A DNA stretch of 47,288 nucleotides from Bryobacteraceae bacterium. Its GTDB lineage: Bacteria > Acidobacteriota > Terriglobia > Bryobacterales > Bryobacteraceae. Positions 41,142 through 47,288 of the stretch are shown in pieces. Where the stretch lies: positions 1-47,288 of the forward strand of contig JANWVO010000029.1 in NCBI GenBank assembly GCA_025056865.1, in the 5' to 3' direction. A model generated the notes under the pieces. The model did not search any database. It saw only the letters and a program-made list of their open reading frames with translations, and was not told the origin of the DNA. Both the position numbers and the translations under genes were made by a program. Position 1 is the first letter of the stretch, and each line of letters starts with the position of its first letter.

Positions 41142-42761
41142 CTACCGCAGCCCGACGATGTTGCCTTCCGCGTCGACGTCCATCCGCACCGCCTGCGGCT
41201 CCTTCCCCAGGCCGGGCATGCGCATCATGTTGCCGGCGATCACCACCACGAAGCCCGCCCCGGCGGCGAGGTCGGCGTCCGTCACCGTCAGCGTCCAGCC
41301 CGAAGGCGCCCCGAGAATTTTCGGATTATCGGTGAAAGACGACTGCGTTTTCGCCATGCACACCGGCAAATGGCCGAAGCCGGCCGCCATATAACGGTCC
41401 AGTTTTTTCTTGGCTTTGCTCTCGATATAGACAGCCGCGGCGCCGTAAATCTCCCGCGCGACGGTCTCGATTTTCGTCCGCAGGCTCACCTCGGGCTTGT
41501 ACAGCGGCTCCGGCGCGGCCGTCTTGGTCTCCAGCGTGTGCAGCACCGCTTCGGCCAGCTCCATCGCGCCTTCGCCTCCGCGCGCATAGGCCTCCACCAC
41601 CGCCGCCGGCACGTCGCGTTCGCTGGCGAACAGGCGGATTTCCCGCAATAAATCGTCCGTATCGTCCGGGAATCTGTTGATGGCGATGACCACCGGCACG
41701 TGGAATTTCTGCAAATTGTCGAGGTGCCGTTCGAGGTTGGCCAGCCCGCGGCGCAGCGCGTCGGCGGTGAAGGGGCCCTTCTCGCTGCCGTTGCCCTGCG
41801 CGCACAGCGCCCGCGCGCTCGCGATCAGCACCGCCGCGTCCGGCCGCAGCCCGCTGGAAGGCATCACAATGTTGAAGTATTTCTCCGCTCCCAGGTCCGC
41901 CCCGAAGCCGGTTTCGTTCACCACATAGTCGGCCAGCCCGAGCGCCATCCGCTGCGAGATCACGCTCGAAGTGCCGTGGGCGATGTTGGCGAACGGGCCC
42001 GCGTGCACCAGCGCGGGCGCGCCCTCGGTGGTCTGCACGAGGTTGGGCATGATGGCCTCGTTCAGCAGCACCATCATCGCGCCGGTGGCGCCCAGGTCCG
42101 CCGCGCGCACCGGCTCGCCCTTCAGGTTCAGCCCGATCACGATGCGGCCCAGCCGGGCGCGCAGGTCCTCGCGGTCGCGCGCCAGCGCCAGGATGGCCAT
42201 CACCTCGCTGGCCGCCGTGATCACAAAGCCGGTCTCCCGCGGCACCCCGTTGGCCTTGCCGCCCAGGCCCACGATCACGTGCCGCAGCGCGCGGTCGTTC
42301 ATGTCCAGCGCCCGCGGCCAGGTGATCTCGTCCACATCGATGCCCAGCGCGTTGCCATGATGCAGGTGGGCGTCGATCATCGCCGCCAGCAGGTTGTGCG
42401 CGCTCGTCACCGCGTGGAAGTCGCCGTTGAAGTGCAGGTTGATCATCTCGCTCGGGATCACCTGCGAAAGGCCCCCGCCGGTGGCGCCGCCCTTGATGCC
42501 GAACACCGGCCCGAGCGACGGCTCGCGCAGCGTCACCGCCGCGAGCTTCCCCATTCTCGTCAGCGCCTGCGTCAGCCCGATCGACGTGACCGTCTTGCCC
42601 TCGCCGTGGCTGGTGGGCGTGATGGCGGTCACCAGAATCAGCTTGCCCCGCCGCGGGCGGTCGAGCAGCTCCAGCCGCAGCTTGGCCGTGTATTTCCCGT
42701 AATATTCCATGGCATCTTCGGGGATGCCCAGCTTGTCTGCGACAGCGCGGATCAGCAACAT
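41142..42761 (-). CDS. fhs: Formate-tetrahydrofolate ligase
   Basis: A 539-residue enzyme. The start is the ATG at 42761, with GGAGG 7 nt before it; the open frame extends seven codons. The ATP site TPTSHGEGKTVTSIGL is at about 46-61, and LREPSLGPVFGIKGGATGGG is a family block. It makes 10-formyl-THF from formate, THF and ATP for one-carbon metabolism, including purine synthesis. Upstream lies an OFA-family transporter on the same strand, separated by 210 nt. It is near the family's usual length (about 555). Confidence 0.96.
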   Translation of the reverse strand: MLLIRAVADKLGIPEDAMEYYGKYTAKLRLELLDRPRRGKLILVTAITPTSHGEGKTVTSIGLTQALTRMGKLAAVTLREPSLGPVFGIKGGATGGGLSQVIPSEMINLHFNGDFHAVTSAHNLLAAMIDAHLHHGNALGIDVDEITWPRALDMNDRALRHVIVGLGGKANGVPRETGFVITAASEVMAILALARDREDLRARLGRIVIGLNLKGEPVRAADLGATGAMMVLLNEAIMPNLVQTTEGAPALVHAGPFANIAHGTSSVISQRMALGLADYVVNETGFGADLGAEKYFNIVMPSSGLRPDAAVLIASARALCAQGNGSEKGPFTADALRRGLANLERHLDNLQKFHVPVVIAINRFPDDTDDLLREIRLFASERDVPAAVVEAYARGGEGAMELAEAVLHTLETKTAAPEPLYKPEVSLRTKIETVAREIYGAAAVYIESKAKKKLDRYMAAGFGHLPVCMAKTQSSFTDNPKILGAPSGWTLTVTDADLAAGAGFVVVIAGNMMRMPGLGKEPQAVRMDVDAEGNIVGLR

Positions 42762-42971
42762 GGCCTGTCCTCCGCCCGCCATGCTACCGCAGCCGGCGCG
42801 TCCTCGGGAACTGCGTGCTTCGTCTGGCCGCCGCCGCGCCCCGGTGCCAGAAAAGCCGGCACGCCGGCTGCCGCGCCTTCGGCAGATCCGGACTTGCGGG
42901 CGGGCGTCCCCGCAGTCCGCAGAAACGGCGGCTGCCCTGTGCCTTCGCCGCGGGGAGTGCAGGGCCGCGGG

Positions 42972-44129
42972 CTAGCTCCGCGCAGCGTCTGCCGGCCTTC
43001 CCCGCCACACCGCCACAGCGCCCAGCGTCAGGATGGCGGCGGCCGCCCCGATCGCCTTTCCGAAGCTTCCCGTGACATCGTAAATCCAGCCGCCAAAGGC
43101 CGGAGCCGTCAGTCCGGAAAGCCCGTAGGCGAGAAAAATGTAAGGGTAGACCGCGCCGAGCCGCTCGTGGCCGAAGACGGCTGCCGTCTGCGCGGCATTC
43201 AGCACGAAGCAGGAACCGAAACAGAACCCGCACAGGCCGGAAAGCAGCAGAAACGCCGCCTCCATGCGGGCCGCCGCCAGCCCGGCCGCCGCAACCAGAT
43301 GGGCCAGCAGCGACAGCGGCAGCGCCACCCGGCCCATGCGGTCAAAGATCCAGCCCCAACTGATCCGCCCCGCCGCATTGCCGAACGCGAAAATCTGCAC
43401 GGCCAGCACGGCGGCCTGCGGCGGCAGCCCGGCCGCCAGCCCCATCGGCTTCAGGTTGCCTGCCACCAGCAGGCCTGCAAACGTTCCGGCGAACATGGCC
43501 GCCGTGAGCGACTGAAATTCCCGGTGGCGGAGCAGATGCCGGACGGGGATCGGCGCGGTTGCAGCCTGCCCGCCGGAGGGAGGCATCTGGAGCGCCAGCG
43601 CGCCCGCCAGCGCCGCCGCGCCCCACGCCAGCCCCATCCAGCGGAAGAGATCCAGCACGGGGACGCCCCGGTGCAGCAGGCTGCCCGCCACGCCGGAAAC
43701 GATCATCGCGCCGCCGCCGAAGCCCGCCACGGCAATGCCGGTCACCAGCCCCTGATGCCGGGGGAACCACCGGATGCAGGCCGAAAGCGGACACACATAG
43801 GCAAGCCCGGTGCCGGCGCCTGACAGCAGCCCGGCGCCTGCGAGGATCACGGGAAACTGCCCGCCCGATGCGCCTGCCGTCCAGTAGCCCGCGCCAAACA
43901 GGACCGCGCCCGCCGAAGCCAGCCGCCGCGGCCCGAACCTTTCCAGCATCCGGCCCGCAAGCACCATGAACGCCGTCAGCGCGCCAATCGCGAGGCCGAA
44001 CACCATTCCCGCCTGCGCTCCGGACAACCCGTGATCGCGTACCAGATTGGGGACGAACGTGCTCCACGCGTAAACGGAACCGAGGCACGTCTGAAGCAGC
44101 ACCGAGCCGGCCAGCACGATCCAGCGCAT
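42972..44129 (-). CDS. MFS transporter, OFA (oxalate/formate antiporter-like) family
   Basis: A 385-residue membrane protein with about twelve hydrophobic segments. The opening MRWIVLAGSVLLQTCLGSVYAWSTF, written here in parts, has the SVYAWSTF motif of OFA members, followed by GLAYVCPLSACIRWFP and KPMGLAAG. The start at 44129 follows GGAGGCTGTTG. The longer open frame upstream is a shadow. It may exchange oxalate, formate or other small carboxylates. Its place before fhs hints at formate, but that is an inference; a related monocarboxylate carrier is possible. Confidence 0.83.
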   Translation of the reverse strand: MRWIVLAGSVLLQTCLGSVYAWSTFVPNLVRDHGLSGAQAGMVFGLAIGALTAFMVLAGRMLERFGPRRLASAGAVLFGAGYWTAGASGGQFPVILAGAGLLSGAGTGLAYVCPLSACIRWFPRHQGLVTGIAVAGFGGGAMIVSGVAGSLLHRGVPVLDLFRWMGLAWGAAALAGALALQMPPSGGQAATAPIPVRHLLRHREFQSLTAAMFAGTFAGLLVAGNLKPMGLAAGLPPQAAVLAVQIFAFGNAAGRISWGWIFDRMGRVALPLSLLAHLVAAAGLAAARMEAAFLLLSGLCGFCFGSCFVLNAAQTAAVFGHERLGAVYPYIFLAYGLSGLTAPAFGGWIYDVTGSFGKAIGAAAAILTLGAVAVWRGRPADAARS

Positions 44130-44868
44130 CAACAGCCTCCACCGCGCCGCAGAGCCGGACCGGAGAAACACGGCCCGGGGACGGAGGCCGCAACCTGCGC
44201 CCTGCCGCACGCCCCGGCGCCGGCCCATTTCCGGCCATGCGGTGAGAAACTCCTGATTGTAGCAGCCCGGCCTGCCCGCAGGCCGCCCGGGCCCCCGCCC
44301 CCCCCGGCCCGGCGGCGGAACAAACAGGCGCGGGTTCCGGTGGCGGCAGCGGGCGCGGCGGCCTCCGTGTCCCTGCCGCGCCGTTCCGTCGGCCTTGCCC
44401 CCCGCTGCTGGACAGGGGCGGCGTTGCGGGGGCGCCGGGGAAAACGTCGCGCCCCGCCCGGCTCCGCCGCCAGCCACGGACGGCCGTCTGTGGTTCCGCA
44501 GGGCTGGGCCAGGGACGGCCCGGCCGCTGTTTGCACGCTTCCGGGGAAGGGCAGGGGCCGCCGCGCGGCAGAGCCGTCCGCTTCCGGACGGGGGTGGAAG
44601 CGCGGCTGCCGGACACCCGGCGGCCCGCCGGCTCTGGAGGAGCGCGCCCGGCATCCTCGGGCCTCCTGCGGAACACCGCCCCGCCAAGGCGCCTGCCATC
44701 GCGGCGAGGCCGGCGCGGCAGGGCGGATCCCGGGCCAACGGCCGCCATCTCCAGCCGGCCAACAGCCGCCGCGGGCGCGGGCGCGCTTCCCCGCGCCCCG
44801 CCAACGCCCGGCCCGCTGCGGGCGGCCGCAGGTCGGCTTCCGCCCGGCAGGCCGGAAATCTTTCCGCA
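44130..44868. other. GC-very-rich intergenic stretch without a supported gene
   Basis: About 740 nt with several long open frames on both strands, all low-complexity Arg/Pro/Ala/Gly proteins with no domain, as expected in such base composition. A run of C residues lies near 44290-44310. It must contain the promoter of the OFA transporter and the upstream part of cas6 control. I see no RNA gene. Confidence 0.45.
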
Positions 44869-44880
44869 ATCGGATCCGAT
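44869..44880. promoter_or_regulatory. 12-nt perfect palindrome just before cas6
   Basis: ATCGGATCCGAT is its own reverse complement and ends 25 nt before the cas6 ATG. The AT-richer GATAAGCTAAACG next to it could hold a -10. It could be an operator for cas6 or a chance site. No ribosome site is seen before the ATG. Confidence 0.4.
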
Positions 44881-44905
44881 AAGCTAAACGTTTTGCTCGC
44901 GGCTT

Positions 44906-45892
44906 ATGCTGAGGAATCCTCCTGCACTCGTCTTTCCGCTTGCTCCGGCGGGCCAGGGCGCGGCCGGACTCTTCCCGTTCGCTCCGCTCCGGCTGGAATT
45001 CGTCGCGCTCGAGCCGTTCCGCGCGCCGGCCTACAAGGGAGGCCTGTTCCGCAGCGGCCTGGGCCTGTTCCTGCGCGGAATGGCGTGCGCCACCGGCGCG
45101 GCCGCCTGCACCGGCTGCCCGCACCTGGAGCGATGCCTGTACGCGGAGCTGTTCGAGAATCCCGTCCTGCCGGGCCGCCACGCGGTGCTGCGCCGCTACA
45201 CGCATGCTCCGCATCCGTTCGTGCTGCTGCCGCCGCTCGACCGGCGCACGTTCCTTCCGGCGGGGACGCGGTTCGAGGCCGGCCTGACGCTGCTGCCGCC
45301 TGCCATGCCGCATGCGGCCGACCTGCTGGAAGCGCTGCACCGGATGGGGCAGTCGGGCAGCTATGGCGGGCGGTTCGAGCTGCGGCGCGTGGTCTCCGCC
45401 CTCACCGGGCAGGAGCTCGGACGGCTCGGCTCCGGACAGGGCCTGCTGGAGCCGCCCGTATGGAGGCCCGCGGCTGCGCCCCCCGCAGCCGGCAGGGTGC
45501 GGCTTGAGTTCCTCACGCCCGTCCGCCTGCGCACGCGCGGCCGGTACAACCCTCGCCCCGGCTTCCTGGCCATCCTCCATGCCCTGCTGCGGCGGCTGCA
45601 CCTGCTTTCAGCGGTCCACGGCGGCGGCAGCGCGGATGCCGCCTGGATGCAGCCCCTTCTGGCCGCCGGCGACCGCATCGTCACCCGCCGCGCCGAATGG
45701 GAGCTGTTCCGCTGGTCGCGCCCGAGCGCCCGCCAGCAGGGCGACATCCCCATGGACGGCCTTCTGGGCGCGCTGGAGGCCGAAGGCGAACTCGCCCCGC
45801 TGCTGCCCTATCTGGAGGCCGGCGAATGGCTGCACGTCGGCTCGGGGACCAGCCTTGGCATGGGCAAGTACCGGTTGACCGTGCTCGGCTGA
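44906..45892 (+). CDS. cas6: CRISPR pre-crRNA processing endoribonuclease Cas6 (RAMP, PF10040-like)
   Basis: A 328-residue RAMP protein. Residues 38-58 carry APAYKGGLFRSGLGLFLRG, typical of the N-terminal part. C61, C68, C71 and C77 (in CATGAAACTGCPHLERC) form a likely zinc site, as in several Cas6 proteins of type III or I systems. The C-terminal glycine-rich loop GSGTSLGMGKYRL is the RAMP signature. It cuts the repeat RNA to make crRNA with an 8-nt 5' tag. The CRISPR array lies about 580 nt downstream on the other strand. No effector genes follow, so this gene is separated from its interference complex. Confidence 0.87.
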   Translation: MLRNPPALVFPLAPAGQGAAGLFPFAPLRLEFVALEPFRAPAYKGGLFRSGLGLFLRGMACATGAAACTGCPHLERCLYAELFENPVLPGRHAVLRRYTHAPHPFVLLPPLDRRTFLPAGTRFEAGLTLLPPAMPHAADLLEALHRMGQSGSYGGRFELRRVVSALTGQELGRLGSGQGLLEPPVWRPAAAPPAAGRVRLEFLTPVRLRTRGRYNPRPGFLAILHALLRRLHLLSAVHGGGSADAAWMQPLLAAGDRIVTRRAEWELFRWSRPSARQQGDIPMDGLLGALEAEGELAPLLPYLEAGEWLHVGSGTSLGMGKYRLTVLG

Positions 45893-46323
45893 AGAGACCG
45901 CGGGCCAGTCTTCCCGCAGCTTCCACAAGGGCCGTGTGGCCGGCCCGGCAGCGAGGCGCGCCTCTCCGGCCGGGGAAGCTGGCCGGACGCAGGCGGCGCC
46001 CGGCGCGGCCGCTTCGGCCTGCCTCCGCCATTTCCGCGGCTCGCCCGGGGCCACGAGGTTCCTCTTGCCCCGGCGATGGTTGGGGCGGGCACTCTGCACG
46101 CCCGGCGCAGCAATGGCCTGCTGAAGCCCCCGCCGGAACCCGGGGCGCCCTCCTCGCAAGCACCGTCCCAGAAGCCTGGCAAGGGCGCGGCAGGGATGCG
46201 CAGCCGCAGCCCCCGCCCCCGTCCGCGCACCGGGGCGGGCCAGTGTTTGGGCCGCCGATGCTCCCGCGGCCAGAGCCGGAGGTCTCGCGGATGCCGGGCT
46301 GCGGGCAGGGGGGGACCCGGCGG
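45893..46323. other. Gap between cas6 and the trailer end of the array
   Basis: About 430 nt, GC-rich, with open frames of no recognisable family. No terminator with a U-run is seen on either strand. The array transcript, read right to left, would end somewhere here. One CACC...CAGTGT trace near 46228-46246 is off the array period and not counted. Confidence 0.4.
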
Positions 46324-46435
46324 GCGCGGATCGTTCTTGCCCGGGCACAGGATGCCGCTTTGAAGCAACCCCGGCCGGCAGGGTCGCGCTGTCGGCCCTT
46401 CTCCCCGGCTTTTTCACCGGAGGAGAGTGTCAGAA
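46324..46435 (-). repeat. Decayed CRISPR repeats beyond the distal end of the array
   Basis: 46399-46435 aligns to the array repeat with 26 of 37 matches by hand, with a 27-nt 3' part (plus-strand sense) 21 of 27 identical. It is 77 nt before the first accepted repeat. A weaker trace sits 75 nt further left (46324-46360), sharing ATCG-TTCTT and the same A-to-C and A-to-G changes as the first accepted repeat. The array's period is 75 nt. The first trace is fairly secure, the second is tentative. Confidence 0.55.
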
Positions 46436-46475
46436 AGGCGGCCTGCCGGTCCGTCCCGGCGCCGCAGACTCTCGA

Positions 46476-46886
46476 GTCAGAATCGCTTCTTCCCCGGCGA
46501 ACCGTGTCAGAGAGGGTCGATCTCCAGACCCTGTCGCATATGGGCGAAGAGTCTCAATCGCTTCTTCGCCAGCCAACAGTGTCAGAGGCCACAAAGAGGA
46601 TTCGGCGCCTGCTGGCGCCCCACGAGTCTCAATCGCTTCTTCACCAGCGAACAGTGTCAGAGTATGCGGAAGGAAAAGCCGCAGGCCGAGGGCCTGCACG
46701 GTCTCAATCGCTTCTTCACCAGCGAACAGTGTCAGAGCTCCTCCCGCCCCGGCTTCCAGGTCGGCGGCTGACCCGGTCTCAATCGCTTCTTCACCAGCGA
46801 ACAGTGTCGGAGCAGATGCCGGCAGACACAGATGCAGTCCTCTACGACTGTCTCAATCGCTTCTTCACCAGCGAACAGTGTCGGAG
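46476..46886 (-). CRISPR. CRISPR array: six 37-nt repeats, five spacers of 37-38 nt
   Basis: Repeats are at 46476-46512, 46551-46587, 46626-46662, 46701-46737, 46776-46812 and 46850-46886. Spacers are 38, 38, 38, 38 and 37 nt. Seen on the minus strand each ordinary repeat starts CTCTGACACTG and ends GCGATTGAGAC, so the last eight bases, ATTGAGAC, fit the usual Cas6-made crRNA tag. The two right-hand repeats carry one shared change (CTCCGACACTG); the two left-hand repeats have five and two changes. This polarity puts the leader at the right and the old end at the left. cas6 is left of it on the other strand, cas2 right of it. Confidence 0.95.
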
Positions 46887-46912
46887 AGCTGCTTCGCTAA
46901 CTGACTCACCCC

Positions 46913-46941
46913 AGTATACATAACGGCCCACCTTCCGTAAA
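46913..46941 (-). promoter_or_regulatory. Leader promoter driving the CRISPR array leftwards
   Basis: On the minus strand TTTACG (46941-46936) and TATACT (46918-46913) are spaced by 17 nt. Transcription would begin near 46906, about 20 nt before the first repeat at 46886. The position and orientation agree with the repeat handle and decay direction. Confidence 0.72.
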
Positions 46942-46968
46942 GTCCACTGCGGCTGCCCCCACCAGCCG

Positions 46969-46985
46969 CTGCAACGCCGTTGCAG
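46969..46985. promoter_or_regulatory. 17-nt perfect palindrome in the CRISPR leader
   Basis: CTGCAACG-C-CGTTGCAG has an 8-bp arm on each side of one central base. It lies 28 nt upstream of the -35 of the array promoter. It could bind a regulator of the array or take part in leader recognition during spacer uptake. Confidence 0.5.
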
Positions 46986-47105
46986 AAGCCGGCCCGCATC
47001 CCGGAAACCCCCAAGGCACAGCCGCTTGCCGGCCTTGCGTAACCTCCCCTCATGAAACCGCTTTCTGCCTCTTCCGGACATCCCCCTCGCCCGCCCCTCC
47101 GGCCT

Positions 47106-47288
47106 TCACACCACAACGGCCACCCGCTCCTCGTAGCGTTCCCCAGACCCGAGCACCTGCACCCGCTCCGCACAGCCGCGGCACACCGCATAGATCCGGC
47201 ACGAATCCTCCTGCCCGTCCAGCTCCTTCTTCACCCGCGCCACCATCTCGCGCAACCCCGCCTCGTCCAGCCCGCATTCGAACACGCT
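47106..47288 (-). CDS. cas2: CRISPR-associated Cas2, C-terminal 60 residues (gene enters from beyond the window)
   Basis: The minus strand from the edge to a TGA at 47106 reads SVFECGLDEAGLREMVARV, then EDSCRIYAVCRGCAERVQVLG, ending ERVAVVV. The SVFEC strand and the EDSxRIY-xC-xxC block are the C-terminal signature of Cas2, the adaptation protein that with Cas1 inserts new spacers. The N-terminal part and cas1 should lie to the right. Its stop is 220 nt before the first repeat, with the leader between, a common arrangement. Confidence 0.9.
   Translation of the reverse strand, partial: SVFECGLDEAGLREMVARVKKELDGQEDSCRIYAVCRGCAERVQVLGSGERYEERVAVVV

Noticed and set aside
42783-42971. A small gene between fhs and the transporter
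   Set aside because: No frame in this gap has a ribosome site or a recognisable sequence.
44130-45601. Long open frames on both strands across the transporter-cas6 gap (for example 44395-45507 plus and 44129-45601 minus)
   Set aside because: They are low-complexity Arg/Pro/Ala proteins without domains and overlap the clear cas6 frame; high GC makes such frames common.
46212-46250. A third fossil CRISPR repeat (CACC...CAGTGT)
   Set aside because: It is off the 75-nt period and needs an insertion of about 3 nt to align.
46427-46771. Open frame across the CRISPR array with a repeated LNRFFTSEQCQS-like peptide
   Set aside because: The peptide repetition is only the translation of the CRISPR repeats; the 75-nt period is divisible by three, so the frame stays open.
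46865-47277. Minus-strand open frames between the array and cas2
   Set aside because: They use other frames than cas2, have no family features and cover the leader promoter.

Overview
This 47.3 kb window is a GC-rich (roughly two-thirds G+C by eye) bacterial chromosome segment. The gene families point to a Gram-negative member of the Acidobacteriota, most likely near the Solibacter/Bryobacterales group. The pointers are a two-component-propeller remnant, a tannase/feruloyl esterase beside a CE1-like esterase, a Thermus-type isocitrate dehydrogenase, an MsbA/heptosyltransferase block, and an outer-membrane decaheme conduit. The taxon is an inference from protein families, not from a database match.

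Layout. 1-1732: two secreted esterases on the minus strand, the first cut by the window edge. 2079-3517: secreted cyclophilin and KDPG aldolase, divergent. 3548-12102: a tightly packed plus-strand housekeeping run (Trm112-like, GT9, MsbA, YicC, Gmk, RpoZ, CoaBC, family-4 UDG, Tmk, HolB). 12051-13440: a cheY-cheX-cheW operon. 13536-15060: an SDR dehydrogenase and a frameshifted propeller-protein pseudogene. 15128-21348: an overlapping minus-strand carotenoid operon (crtE, crtI, crtB, a sulfite-oxidase-like Mo enzyme, a membrane glycosyltransferase, an acyltransferase). 21475-28131: a divergent electron-transfer locus with a decaheme OmcA/MtrC-like protein, a decaheme MtrA/DmsE-like protein, an MtrB/PioB-like barrel and, after a strong terminator, a tetraheme cytochrome. 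28317-36704: central metabolism on the minus strand (PFK, LhgO, PurK, PurE, ICDH, a secreted unknown, an acyl-CoA synthetase). 36797-38827: IMPase-family phosphatase, IscR-like regulator and ClpP. 38805-41026: a two-gene ParA + Schlafen/AlbA_2-HATPase islet of lower GC. 41142-44129: formate-THF ligase and an OFA-family transporter. 44906-47288: cas6, a six-repeat CRISPR array and the C-terminal end of cas2.

How the parts work together. The MtrC-A-B-like set could carry electrons across the outer membrane. The carotenoid operon is arranged to make a C40 or C30 acyclic carotenoid, then glycosylate and acylate it, with an unexplained molybdoenzyme inside the operon. The CRISPR repeats carry, on the minus strand, an 8-nt ATTGAGAC end typical of Cas6-type crRNA handles. 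Promoter, repeat variants and repeat decay all agree that the array is transcribed right to left, away from cas2. The ParA/AlbA_2-HATPase pair is the best candidate for an undescribed system, possibly defensive. The molybdoenzyme-containing carotenoid operon is the best metabolic candidate.
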